DNA of 64,000 nucleotides from Natronorubrum halophilum (GTDB lineage: Archaea; Halobacteriota; Halobacteria; Halobacteriales; Natrialbaceae). Every line of letters begins with the position of its first letter. Position 1 is the first letter of the stretch. The notes beneath the pieces were generated by a model. That model saw only the letters and a list, made by a program, of their open reading frames with translations, was not told the origin of the DNA and did not search any database. The DNA is taken from NCBI RefSeq assembly GCF_003670115.1, contig NZ_QQTY01000001.1, forward strand, positions 372,001 to 436,000, written 5' to 3'. Shown in pieces: positions 44,207-53,197 of this stretch. Position numbers and translations under genes: made by a program.

Positions 44207-45778
44207 ATGAGCGGAGTCAGTGATGATTCGGCTGATGGCGATCCAACTGATTCGTTCGTCCAGGGAACGGACGATGATGAACCACGAATAACATTTTACG
44301 GCGGCCGAGGAATGAGCGCGCTACCGATCGTGTTCTTCATCGTCTGGGCCATCGCACAGACGGCACTCTGGCGGATTTCGGATACGGGCGGACTCATCGT
44401 GGGGATCCTGATCGGCCTCATCGTCGGGATGTTCTTCGTCCGCGGGAGCTGGAAATCGTACGCGAACACCATTTTCGAGGGAATGACCCAGCCCGTCGCG
44501 GTGACGGCTATCGTCGCGTGGGTCTGGGCCGGCATGTTCGCCGAACTGTTACAGGACGGCGGCTTCGTCGACGGTCTCGTCTGGTTCGCCGACGTTGCCG
44601 GAATCGGCGCGACGCTGTTCCCGGCGGCCACATTCGTCCTCGCGGCGCTGTTCACGACGGGAATCGGAACGGGGTACGGCGCGGCCATCGCGTTCGTGAC
44701 CCTGTTCTTCCCGGCCGGAATACTGCTCGGCGCGAACCCGATCTTGCTGTTCGGCGCGATCCTGTCGGGCGCGATCTTCGGCGACAACCTCGCGCCGGTC
44801 AGCGACACGACGATCGTCAGCGCCGTCACGCAGGACTCGGACATCGGCGGCGTCGTCGCCTCGCGGTTCAAGTACGTTATCATCGCCGCGATCGTGGCGT
44901 TCGTCGGCTACGTCATCGCCGGTCAGTTCATGGCGAGCCCCGAAATCCCGGGCAACGCCGGGGAGATCCTGGTCGCCGAGAGCGAACCTATCGGACTGAT
45001 CCACCTCGTCTCGATGGGCGTCGTGATCGGCACGGCGGTCGCCGGCCGACACATCGTCGAGGCGATCTCGTGGGGAATCGTCTCCGCGATCACGTTCAGT
45101 CTCGCCCTCGGGCTGACGACCGTCGGAGACATCGTTTCGTTCAACGCGCCGACGGACGCACCGCTGGCCGAACCGCTCGAGTTCCTTCCGTTCCTGACGG
45201 TCGTCGAAAACCCCGAAGCGGTCGGCGTCAGCGGGAGCCTGATAAACGGTGCGGCGGGCTTTTTCGAACTTGCAATACTCATCCTGTTCATCATCGCCGC
45301 AGCCCAGATCATGATCCGGGGCGGCGCGTTCCAAGCGATCCTCGACTGGTCGCTCGAGAACCTCGCGACGAACGTTCGAAACGCCGAACTCACGATGGTC
45401 GGCTCCGCGGCGCTGATCAACGCCGTCATCACGATCAACACGGCCGCGGAGGTCGCGATCGGGCCGTACATCTCGAAAATCGGCGAACGGTTCAACCTGA
45501 ACGGCTACCGACGGGCGAACATTCTGGACGGTCAGACCGCCGCGCTCGGGTACATCTTCCCGTGGTCCGGCGGCGTCCTCGCCGGCTACACGGCGATGCA
45601 AGATTTACCCGGAGCGTACGACTGGTTCGACACTGGAATGCTCGTTACACCGATCGACGTCGTTCCGTTCGTGTTCCAGGGCTGGCTGCTGGTGGCGGTG
45701 TTCGTTATCGCGGCGATCACCGGGTTCGGCCGCGAGTACGTTACCGACCGCGAAACCGAGGAGGTGGCGCGAATATGA
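44207..45778 (+). CDS. NhaC family Na+/H+ antiporter (first copy)
   Basis: This 523-residue protein has about 12 hydrophobic segments and NhaC features: GIGTGYGAAIAFVTLFFP, AIFGDNLAPVSDTTI near residue 190-204, and INTAAEVAIGPYISK. It exchanges sodium for protons at the cytoplasmic membrane, a central task in salt-in halophiles; some relatives move amino acids or carboxylates instead. The N-terminal 35 residues are acidic and probably cytoplasmic. Its stop overlaps the start of the next small gene (ATGA). Confidence 0.9.
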   Translation: MSGVSDDSADGDPTDSFVQGTDDDEPRITFYGGRGMSALPIVFFIVWAIAQTALWRISDTGGLIVGILIGLIVGMFFVRGSWKSYANTIFEGMTQPVAVTAIVAWVWAGMFAELLQDGGFVDGLVWFADVAGIGATLFPAATFVLAALFTTGIGTGYGAAIAFVTLFFPAGILLGANPILLFGAILSGAIFGDNLAPVSDTTIVSAVTQDSDIGGVVASRFKYVIIAAIVAFVGYVIAGQFMASPEIPGNAGEILVAESEPIGLIHLVSMGVVIGTAVAGRHIVEAISWGIVSAITFSLALGLTTVGDIVSFNAPTDAPLAEPLEFLPFLTVVENPEAVGVSGSLINGAAGFFELAILILFIIAAAQIMIRGGAFQAILDWSLENLATNVRNAELTMVGSAALINAVITINTAAEVAIGPYISKIGERFNLNGYRRANILDGQTAALGYIFPWSGGVLAGYTAMQDLPGAYDWFDTGMLVTPIDVVPFVFQGWLLVAVFVIAAITGFGREYVTDRETEEVARI

Positions 45779-46050
45779 GTTTCTTCCAGAAGTACTTCGG
45801 CGGATGGACGTTCCGCAGTACCAAGCCGTCGTTCGAACCGGGCGACGAGATCGACGTGTTCGTCGCCGAGACGAACGGCACCGACGCGGGGCTGGCCTAC
45901 GTCGGTGACACGAAACTGAGAGTCGAGGGTGCCGGTCCCGAGACCGTCGAGAAGCGCGTCCGGGTCCGGGTCATCGAGTTCGACGAGACGGACGCGACGG
46001 GGAACGGCGAGTTCCTCGAGATCGTCGGCGAGAGTTCCTACACCAGCTAA
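45775..46050 (+). CDS. 91-residue protein, possible TRAM-like barrel
   Basis: This small acidic protein is translationally coupled to the NhaC gene by an ATGA overlap. It starts with aromatic-rich SFFQKYFGGWTFRS, then a strand-rich part (DEIDVFVAETNG, AYVGDTKLRVEGAG, KRVRVRVIEFDE, FLEIVGESSY) suggestive of a TRAM/OB-like small barrel. The order of strands is inferred only from hydrophobic patterns. Its coupling to an antiporter hints at a regulatory role, but a chance neighbour is equally possible. Confidence 0.7.
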   Translation: MSFFQKYFGGWTFRSTKPSFEPGDEIDVFVAETNGTDAGLAYVGDTKLRVEGAGPETVEKRVRVRVIEFDETDATGNGEFLEIVGESSYTS

Positions 46051-46125
46051 CCGCGACCCTCGACTTTTCCGAGGGACCGCTCCATCGACCCTCCATCGCT
46101 CGAGCGACGGCGACGAGAGCCACGC

Positions 46126-46132
46126 CTTTAAG
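46126..46132 (+). promoter_or_regulatory. TATA box of the DNA methyltransferase gene
   Basis: CTTTAAG is centred 27 bases before the ATG at 46156, predicting a leaderless transcript. Confidence 0.5.
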
Positions 46133-46155
46133 CGATCGCGGTATCCACTCGAGGT

Positions 46156-47265
46156 ATGGCAGATGACGGGGACCGGCATCGACAGAGTCGCCTGTTCACG
46201 GACGACGACGGAGAGTTCGACGCCGAACGCGCTCGAGACGAGTCCCTCCCGGTCGAGGACGGCGAGGTGGTGGATACCGACGAACTCGCCGACCACCAAC
46301 GGTACGTCGAGGGGAGGGGGATCTACGACGAACGAAACCGGGTCAACGACCTCACGGGCAAGGAGTGGAAGTACGCGACGAAGTCGGTGATTCCGGAGGG
46401 GTACCCGCCGGCCGTCCAGCACGACCTGCGAAGCGAACACGGCGGCCAGAAACCGCCGCGGCTCTGTGCCGAACTGATCGGCCGGTTCAGCCAGGCCGGC
46501 GACACCGTGCTCGACCCGTTCGCCGGCGTCGGCGGAACCCTCCTCGGGGCGAGTTTCTGCGAACACGAGGGGACCGGCCGCCGCGACGCGATCGGCTTCG
46601 AACGCACCGAACGCTGGATCGAGATCTACGAGGAGGTCCTCGAGCGCGAAAACGACGACCGACGGGCCCGCGGTGAGCCGCCGCTCGCCGAACAGGACGT
46701 TCGTCACGGCGACTGCGCGGACCTGATCGAGGAGATCCCCGACGATTCGGTGGACCTCCTCCTGACCGATGTTCCCTACTGGCACATGGACGAACTCGAG
46801 CAGACGCGAAACGAACGTGCGACGCGCGAGAGCAACCTCGGGTCGTTTGATGCGGACGAGTCCGGTTCGGAGGTTGCGGATGACCGCGAGGGAGACGGAG
46901 CCGCGACCGACGAGGCCGGTGCAACTGGGACGAGTGCCGATACTGACGGCGACGAACCGGCCACGCAGACGAAAGCGGAGTGGCTGGCCGACATGGCCGA
47001 GAAGTTCGACCGGTTTGCCGACGCGGTCGCTCCGGACGGCCACCTGGTCGTCTTTATCGGCGACATGTACCGCGAGCAGTCGTACGAGTTCCTCTCGGCG
47101 GATCTCGCTCGAGCCATCGAGTCGACCGCACCGGTAGCGCTCGCGGCGAATCTGATCTGGTACGACCACACAAAAGACCTTCACGTCTACGGCTATCCGT
47201 TCTCGTTCGTCCCGTCGATGGTCCATCAGAACGTGCTTGTCTTCCGGCCCGAAACCGACGGCTGA
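46156..47265 (+). CDS. DNA methyltransferase, N4/N6-type, with unusual DVPYW motif
   Basis: This 369-residue SAM-dependent methyltransferase has the FxGxG-type motif DPFAGVGGT at 120-128 and, later, the catalytic motif as DVPYW at 205-209, in place of the common (D/N/S)PP(Y/F). A highly acidic, low-complexity insertion spans about residues 225-270. The C-terminal part contains GHLVVFIGDMYRE and a final strand with HQNVLVFRP. No restriction enzyme is adjacent, so it would be an orphan methylase; a tRNA or rRNA substrate is an alternative. Confidence 0.85.
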   Translation: MADDGDRHRQSRLFTDDDGEFDAERARDESLPVEDGEVVDTDELADHQRYVEGRGIYDERNRVNDLTGKEWKYATKSVIPEGYPPAVQHDLRSEHGGQKPPRLCAELIGRFSQAGDTVLDPFAGVGGTLLGASFCEHEGTGRRDAIGFERTERWIEIYEEVLERENDDRRARGEPPLAEQDVRHGDCADLIEEIPDDSVDLLLTDVPYWHMDELEQTRNERATRESNLGSFDADESGSEVADDREGDGAATDEAGATGTSADTDGDEPATQTKAEWLADMAEKFDRFADAVAPDGHLVVFIGDMYREQSYEFLSADLARAIESTAPVALAANLIWYDHTKDLHVYGYPFSFVPSMVHQNVLVFRPETDG

Positions 47266-47496
47266 GAGGGTTTCGGAACGGACCGCCGAATTCGGTCTGA
47301 CCCGCGTCGTTCGGGTGTCTGACGCAGTTTTATTGACTAGTACGGCGTTGTTGTAATCGGCGCGCACTGACGGAAACGCTCCCCATCCCACTTCACACCA
47401 CCCGCGCGCCACCGCTCCCCTCGCTCCCGTTTTCGCTTTTGCGTGTTCCGAGACGACAGTTCGAACGGAGTCTCTCGTTCGATACCGCCGTCCTTC

Positions 47497-48159
47497 TCAG
47501 GCGCTCACGGATAGCAGCGTCGTCCGGACCGCGTCCGCCTGATCGGTTTCGGTGATGATGGCGACCTCGTCGCCGGCCTCGAGTTCGGTTCCGGGAAGCG
47601 GAATCGTCAGCGACTCGCGTTCGCGACCGTGGGCGTAGATCCGCGCCCCGTCGGGGAGTTCGAGTTCGCTCATCCGCTTCCCGACGGCGGGCGAGCCGTC
47701 TTTGATCTCGAGGACGGTCAGTTGGAGGTTCGCGGCGAGGTCGGCGACGACGTTGAAGTCGCCGCCGAGCATGGCCGTTTTGGCACCCGCGGCGCCGAGT
47801 CGTTCGGGGTAGATGATCTCGTCGACGTCCTGGGCGTACTTCGCGTAGATATCCTCGCGGTAGTCCTCGTCGATCCGGAGAACCGTTCGGCAGTCGTGAT
47901 GGGTGCCGACCATACAGGCCGCGAAGTTGACGTTCAGATCCGGCGTGAAGGCACCGATCGCGTCGGCGGTGGCGATGCCAGCGTCGACGAGCACCGCTTC
48001 GTCGGCACCGTCGCCGTGGATCGTTTCGAACCCGTCGCTGCCCGCCCGCTCGACCCGATCAGGGTCGTTGTCGACGACGATAACTTCGTGACCTTCTTCG
48101 GTCAGAATACGCACCGTTCGCGAACCGACTCGACCGTAGCCCACGATAACGAACTTCAT
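47497..48159 (-). CDS. TrkA-type potassium channel/transporter regulatory protein
   Basis: This 220-residue protein has an N-terminal RCK/TrkA-N domain (VIVGYGRVGSRTVRIL, GDGADEAVL) that binds NAD(H) or ATP. The C-terminal TrkA-C domain includes TVLEIKDGSPAVGKRMSEL and LEAGDEVAIIT. It would sit on the cytoplasmic face of a Trk/Ktr-type channel and gate potassium uptake; no channel subunit is encoded nearby. The ATG at 48159 is chosen five codons inside a longer frame. Confidence 0.9.
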   Translation of the reverse strand: MKFVIVGYGRVGSRTVRILTEEGHEVIVVDNDPDRVERAGSDGFETIHGDGADEAVLVDAGIATADAIGAFTPDLNVNFAACMVGTHHDCRTVLRIDEDYREDIYAKYAQDVDEIIYPERLGAAGAKTAMLGGDFNVVADLAANLQLTVLEIKDGSPAVGKRMSELELPDGARIYAHGRERESLTIPLPGTELEAGDEVAIITETDQADAVRTTLLSVSA

Positions 48160-48316
48160 GGTACCACGGTACACGCTCCGTGGTCAAATACGTTGGCTCG
48201 GTACTCGAGTACCGCGGTCGAGGGGAGGAATCGGGGCGGATACGTTCAGCGCACGTTCTGCGCCGACATTGGGATAGCTATCTCATCGTCTTCCACCAGG
48301 TCGTGGAACTGCTCGA

Positions 48317-49636
48317 TTAGTCGACGACCAGCACCCGCAGATCGTTCAGGTTCGTTCCGGACGGGCCGGTGACGATCAGCCCGTCGCGTTCGTCGAGATA
48401 CGGATAGACGTCGTTAGTCGCGAGCGCCGCGCGAGCCGTCTCGCGGTCTTCGACGGTCGTCGCGTCGACGAGGGCACCCGCCGCATCCGTGGCTCCGTCG
48501 ATCCCGTCCGTGTCGACGGCGGCGACGGTGATCCGGTCCTCGAGTTCCAGCGCCGCGCTGGTCGCGAACTCCTGGTTCGGCCCGCCCTCCCCGTCGCCGA
48601 TAACCGTCACGGTCGTCTCGCCGCCGGAGAGAATTACAGCCGGGGGTGAGACCGGCGTCTCCGTGGCCACCATCTCCTCCGCAACGGCGACGTGCATCGT
48701 GGCCGCGTCGCGGGCCTCGCCGCGGATCCGGGAGGAGAGCACGAGCGTCTCGTAGCCCCGCTCGACGGCGACGTCGCGGGCCGCCTCGAGCACCGTCATC
48801 CCGTCGGCGACGATGTGATTCGACACGGTTTCGAACGCCGGATCGTCCGGTCCCGGCGTCTCGGGGTACTCGCCGGCAGTACCCGCCTCGAGCCGGTCGG
48901 AAACGGCCGCCGGGACCTCGATCTCGTATCGCTCGAGGACCGCGAGGGCGTCCGCGAACGTCGACTCGTCGGGAGCCATCGGCCCGCTCGCGATGACGCT
49001 CAGATCGTTGCCGACGACGTCGCTCAAAATCAGCGAGACGACGGTCGCCGGGGCGGCGCGACGGGCCAGTTGGCCCCCCTTCAGCGCCGAGCAGTGCTTC
49101 CGGACGGCGTTTATCTCGTGGATATCGGCCCCGCTCTCGAGTAAGGCGTTGGTGGTCGCCTGGAGGTCTTCGAGCGAAACGTCCCCCGCGGGCGCGGGCA
49201 TGAGCGCGCTTCCCCCGCCGGTGATCGCCGCGAGCACGAGCGTCCGCTCGTCCGCCGCGTCGGCGGCCGCGAGTACCTCCCGCGTCCCCTCGACGGCCCG
49301 TTCGCTCGGGACCGGATGGTCGCCCTCGTTCACCGTGACGCGGTCGGTTTCGGCGGGATCGTCCGTAACCACGACGCCTCGGTCGATTCGGTTCTCGAGG
49401 ACCTCCTCGAGCGCCGCGGCGACGTGTGCTGCGGCGTTTCCGCCGCCGATAACGACGACCTCGTCGTACCGCGTGAGGTCGTACGCCGCGTCGGCGATAC
49501 GGAGGGTATCCCCCTCGAGCGAGAGTGCATCCCGAATCACTCGCCGCGGGTGGCCGGCCTCGATTCCCGCTTCGATGCAGGAGAGGGCGGTGTCGCGCGC
49601 GTCGGTCGTCGCCAGCCGATCCCGGTTTTCGATCAC
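48317..49636 (-). CDS. Glycerate 2-kinase (MOFRL/DUF4147 family)
   Basis: This 439-residue protein matches glycerate 2-kinases of the MOFRL type: VVVIGGGNAAAHVAAALEE near residue 60, NEGDHPVPSE, GGGSALMPAP and the C-terminal MOFRL block ILSGGETTVTVIGDGEGGPNQE. The enzyme phosphorylates D-glycerate to 2-phosphoglycerate, linking glycerate from sugar-acid breakdown to glycolysis. It could process glycerate made by gluconate or uronate pathways. The start is a GTG at 49636. It lies alone on the minus strand. Confidence 0.93.
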   Translation of the reverse strand: MIENRDRLATTDARDTALSCIEAGIEAGHPRRVIRDALSLEGDTLRIADAAYDLTRYDEVVVIGGGNAAAHVAAALEEVLENRIDRGVVVTDDPAETDRVTVNEGDHPVPSERAVEGTREVLAAADAADERTLVLAAITGGGSALMPAPAGDVSLEDLQATTNALLESGADIHEINAVRKHCSALKGGQLARRAAPATVVSLILSDVVGNDLSVIASGPMAPDESTFADALAVLERYEIEVPAAVSDRLEAGTAGEYPETPGPDDPAFETVSNHIVADGMTVLEAARDVAVERGYETLVLSSRIRGEARDAATMHVAVAEEMVATETPVSPPAVILSGGETTVTVIGDGEGGPNQEFATSAALELEDRITVAAVDTDGIDGATDAAGALVDATTVEDRETARAALATNDVYPYLDERDGLIVTGPSGTNLNDLRVLVVD

Positions 49637-49905
49637 CGTCGATCACCCGAGGATGGATTTGCAGTTCGATACGACCCATCGGACGACTCGGCGACGGACG
49701 GAACGCCCCCTTCGGTTCCCATACCCGACCGTTCTCCGTGTAGCCGCTAAAACTACCGGCTTTTCGTCGACGACGCTTGTGATCATCCGGAGACAATTCA
49801 ATAAAAACGGGACAGTGACAGAGTATACACGAATGTGTACACAGATGTGGCGAGCTCGGACGGGAACATTTAACTGAGCGGTCTGGTTATGCTCGATCGT
49901 CCAAT

Positions 49906-51318
49906 ATGGGACTTTCCGATACGCTCGAGGAGTATTTCGGAGTCGCCGAGCACGGCTCCGACGCTGGCACTGAAGCGATCGCGGGGATCACGACGTTCCT
50001 CGCGATGTCGTACATTATCTTGGTCAATCCGTTTATTCTGGCGGACGCGATCGAGATCTCGGGATACGAGTACATCGAGGTCGTCCAGATGATCGCCATC
50101 GGGACGATCATCGCCTCGGTCGTCGCGATCTTCGTGATGGCGTTTTACGCGAACCGTCCGTTCGGACTCGCACCGGGGATGGGGCTGAACGTCTTCTTCG
50201 CGTACACGGTCGTCCTCGGGATGGGGGTCCCGTGGGAGACGGCGCTCGCAGCGGTGTTCGTCGAAGGGATCGTCTTCATCGCGATCACCGCGGTCGGCGC
50301 TCGCGAGTACGTCATCCGGCTGTTTCCGGAGCCGGTGAAGTTCTCCGTGGGAGCCGGGATCGGTATCTTCCTCCTGTTCATCGGACTGCTAGAGATGTCC
50401 ATCGTCGTCCCCGACCCGGACACGGCAGTCACGCTTGGTAGCCTTGCAACGAACCCGGCGGCGCTGCTCGGCCTGTTCGGCCTCCTGGTGACGTTCATGC
50501 TCTGGGCGCGCGGTGTCACCGGCGCGATCATCATCGGAATCGTCGGCACGACGGTCGCCGGGTGGCTCGCGTACCTGTCGGGGATCGCCGGCTCGGCGGT
50601 CCTGCCGGCAGCACTCGTCGGCGAAGAGGGTGGACTCTCGTTTGCGGTCGTGTCCTCCCCGCAGTACGACATCTCGCCGCTCCTGTTCGCGTTCGTCGAC
50701 GGAGTACAGGGCATCGATCCGCTCACGTTCACGCTGGTCGTCTTCACGTTCTTCTTCGTCGACTTCTTCGATACTGCCGGGACGCTCATCGGCGTTTCAC
50801 AGTTCGGTAATTTCCTCGACGAGGATGGGAACCTTCCGGAGATCAACCGCCCGCTAATGGCGGACGCCGTCGGGACGACCGTCGGCGCGATGGTCGGCAC
50901 GTCGACCGTGACAACGTACATCGAGTCCTCGACCGGCGTCGAAGAAGGCGGTCGGACGGGCCTGACAGCGCTCGTCGTGGGTCTCCTCTTTCTCGCGACG
51001 CTGGTATTCATCCCGCTGATCGCGATGATTCCCGCCTACGCGTCGTTCATCGCGCTGGTCGTCGTCGGGATCATCATGCTCGAGGGCGTCCTCGACGTCG
51101 ACTGGCACGATCCGGCGTGGGCCGTCTCCGCCGGGCTGACGATTACGATCATGCCGCTGACCTACTCGATCGCGAACGGTCTCGCGGCCGGGATCATCGC
51201 CTTCCCGCTGATCAAAGCCGCAACGGGTGAGTTCGACGACGTCCACCCCGGCCAGTGGCTCATGGCGCTGGCGCTCGTGGGCTACTTCTACGTCTACACC
51301 AGCGGGATGCTCGGCTAG
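49906..51318 (+). CDS. NCS2/AzgA-type nucleobase permease
   Basis: This 470-residue membrane protein has the AzgA-like layout with 12-14 segments. It shows the N-terminal EAIAGITTFLAMSYIILVNP and APGMGLNVFFAYTV, and later FTFFFVDFFDTAGTLIGV and GTSTVTTYIESSTGVEEGGRT, which are characteristic family blocks. It imports adenine, guanine or hypoxanthine with protons. A TATA element is not clear, though CATTTAAC occurs at 49868-49875. Confidence 0.93.
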   Translation: MGLSDTLEEYFGVAEHGSDAGTEAIAGITTFLAMSYIILVNPFILADAIEISGYEYIEVVQMIAIGTIIASVVAIFVMAFYANRPFGLAPGMGLNVFFAYTVVLGMGVPWETALAAVFVEGIVFIAITAVGAREYVIRLFPEPVKFSVGAGIGIFLLFIGLLEMSIVVPDPDTAVTLGSLATNPAALLGLFGLLVTFMLWARGVTGAIIIGIVGTTVAGWLAYLSGIAGSAVLPAALVGEEGGLSFAVVSSPQYDISPLLFAFVDGVQGIDPLTFTLVVFTFFFVDFFDTAGTLIGVSQFGNFLDEDGNLPEINRPLMADAVGTTVGAMVGTSTVTTYIESSTGVEEGGRTGLTALVVGLLFLATLVFIPLIAMIPAYASFIALVVVGIIMLEGVLDVDWHDPAWAVSAGLTITIMPLTYSIANGLAAGIIAFPLIKAATGEFDDVHPGQWLMALALVGYFYVYTSGMLG

Positions 51319-51405
51319 TTCGGTCGCGGATCGAAGCCGTCGACTCCGTCCGGACCGCCGCAACCACTGCGTTCTTACGACTCGAGGTCTGATCTCTAGC
51401 CCAGC

Positions 51406-51663
51406 ATGGCTGACATCACGATGTACGAACTGCCGGGCTGTCCCTACTGCGCGAAAGTCCGTTCGAAACTCGACGAACTCGAACTCGAGTACGACGTTAT
51501 CGAAGTTCCCCGCTCACACGGCGAGCGAACCGAAGTCGAGAACGTCAGCGGTCAGACCGGCGTCCCCGTTATCGTCGACGAAGCCCAGGGCGTCGAAGGC
51601 ATGCACGAGAGCGACGACATCGTCGACTACCTCGAGGAGACCTACGGCGAGAGTGGCGCGTAG
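51406..51663 (+). CDS. Glutaredoxin/thioredoxin-fold redox protein
   Basis: This 85-residue protein has a glutaredoxin fold with the CPYC active site (residues 12-15), the cis-proline loop GVPVIVDE and a GMHESDDIVDYL helix. It reduces protein disulfides or mixed thiol disulfides. With gamma-glutamylcysteine as the main haloarchaeal low-molecular thiol, it may not depend on glutathione. It stands alone between the permease and a convergent small membrane-protein gene. Confidence 0.92.
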   Translation: MADITMYELPGCPYCAKVRSKLDELELEYDVIEVPRSHGERTEVENVSGQTGVPVIVDEAQGVEGMHESDDIVDYLEETYGESGA

Positions 51664-51740
51664 GCGGGATACTCGTTCCGGACGACCGCCCCCGAGTTGC
51701 ACGGATTCGCCGCTGGTCCTCGAGCATCCTCTCGAGCCCG

Positions 51741-51950
51741 TCAGTCCTTCCACAGAAGTCGATCGATCAGCAGATCCATCACCGTGAGCGTGAGGTAGCC
51801 GCCGACGAGGAAGATGGCCGCGGCGGCGGCCACATCGGACGCGGTCACGACAAGCGAGCCGTAGTTGAACACGAGTAAGAGGCCCGCGATGAGAACCGTC
51901 AGGAGCACGCGCCCGATATCGACGAGGGCGACGGTGGACTGGTCTGGCAT
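51741..51950 (-). CDS. Small two-span membrane protein, unknown function
   Basis: This 69-residue protein has two hydrophobic segments (about 12-32, including VLLTVLIAGLLLVFN, and 39-60, including AAAAAIFLVGGYLTLTVM) and a short charged C-terminus DRLLWKD. No family is recognised. It converges on the glutaredoxin gene. Hydrophobicity and position support a real gene. Confidence 0.65.
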   Translation of the reverse strand: MPDQSTVALVDIGRVLLTVLIAGLLLVFNYGSLVVTASDVAAAAAIFLVGGYLTLTVMDLLIDRLLWKD

Positions 51951-52035
51951 CTGAATTACAGTTATAGTTCTGTTCGTCCACTAAAAGCTGTTCCTACGGC
52001 TCCTGAGTCGCGAAAATCGGATCTCGGCGCGCGAT

Positions 52036-53007
52036 TCAGGCCGCCTCTTCGTACTCGGCGCGCTCCCGAATGACCTTGCGAAGCTCTGCGGCGTCGTTGA
52101 GTTCCGCGAGCTCCTCGCGCTCGACCAGTGCGGTGCCGTCGACCGAGTCCTGCGTTGCGCGGTCGACGACGTAGACGGATCGCGTGTGGGTGACGTGGCC
52201 GATCGAACTCATGATCCGAGCGCGCTTTTCGGCGGCTTTCGTGAACTTGGAGTGACCGGTCAGTACGACGTTTTCGTCGTCGTCTTCCTCGTCGCGGCTG
52301 ACGGCCTTGAACGGCGAGCGAAGCGTCGGGTGGACGTTGTAGCCCGCCTTCGTGAGGACGGTTACGACCTGTTCGTCGTCCGGGTCCGCCTCGGGATCGT
52401 CCGGCGTCGCCTCGGTCTCGTGGACTTCATCTGCCCCGTCCAGCACGTCGACGGGGCTCGTCAGCGGCGCGTCGAACAGTTCCTGTAGCGCCATCGCGAC
52501 CTCGACGGAGGCGTTCATCCCGTCCTCGTACTTCGAAACGGTCCGCCGGGAGACGCCGAGTTCGCTCGCGAGTTGGCCGAGACTCCAGTCTCTGTCCTGG
52601 CGCTCGTCGGCGAGCAGGTCGCCGTCGATGCTGACGTAGAGGCCGCCGGGGGCGGCGTAGATCAGCGGCGGAACCTCCTCGATAAACAGGTTGTACGCTG
52701 TGTCTGGACTGAGGACGGGGACGCCGTGTCTGAAGTATACGACGTCCGGTTTGAGATCCTCGTCGCGACTTCGCAGGCCGATAACCATCGGCGTCGCCCG
52801 GAGATAGGTCCCCAGACGACGCATCTCGTGACCGGTTGCCTGGTTGAACGCGTCGATGTTGCCGAGGATTTTGACCAGAATCAGGTCCTCATCCCGGCGC
52901 GCAGCGATATCGAAACTCTTCGGTCGGATCGCACACCGGTCGCTAACCACGAAACCCGCGTCCTCTAACATCGCGGTTACGTTGCCGACCAGTGCGGAAC
53001 GGGACAT
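52036..53007 (-). CDS. HTH-type transcriptional regulator with XRE-like DNA-binding domain
   Basis: This 323-residue protein has an N-terminal nuclease-like alpha/beta region ([20 protein letters not shown]), then a helix-turn-helix unit [22 protein letters not shown] near residues 138-159. A C-terminal acidic domain ends in a helical tail. This architecture occurs in a conserved archaeal family of putative XRE-type regulators. DNA binding is expected from the helix-turn-helix; the target is unknown. The ATG at 53007 follows a TATA box (TATAAG, minus strand). Confidence 0.88.
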   Translation of the reverse strand: MSRSALVGNVTAMLEDAGFVVSDRCAIRPKSFDIAARRDEDLILVKILGNIDAFNQATGHEMRRLGTYLRATPMVIGLRSRDEDLKPDVVYFRHGVPVLSPDTAYNLFIEEVPPLIYAAPGGLYVSIDGDLLADERQDRDWSLGQLASELGVSRRTVSKYEDGMNASVEVAMALQELFDAPLTSPVDVLDGADEVHETEATPDDPEADPDDEQVVTVLTKAGYNVHPTLRSPFKAVSRDEEDDDENVVLTGHSKFTKAAEKRARIMSSIGHVTHTRSVYVVDRATQDSVDGTALVEREELAELNDAAELRKVIRERAEYEEAA

Positions 53008-53030
53008 AGGGGGATGTAAGCTATTCCTCG

Positions 53031-53036
53031 TATAAG
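53031..53036 (-). promoter_or_regulatory. TATA-like box of the HTH regulator gene
   Basis: On the minus strand CTTATA is centred about 26 bases before the ATG at 53007, supporting that start over one 15 codons upstream. Confidence 0.45.
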
Positions 53037-53095
53037 ACGTTTTCCCCAGCATGCCCGGGTGCCGTGTCGCGGTTCGGTTCCGTGCCGGCAGTATA

Positions 53096-53103
53096 CTTAT
53101 ATA
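53096..53103 (+). promoter_or_regulatory. TATA-like box upstream of tiaS
   Basis: CTTATATA lies about 97 bases before the ATG at 53198 in the divergent region with the HTH gene. It predicts an unusually long leader of roughly 70 bases for this otherwise leaderless-rich window. Confidence 0.35.
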
Positions 53104-53197
53104 TCAGCACACGTTCTCCGGCGGCAGTCAGTCCCTGAAACTGCCCGATTCGGTCCGTCCCGAAAGGGGTTACTCGCTCGCAGCCCAAGCGCCGGCG

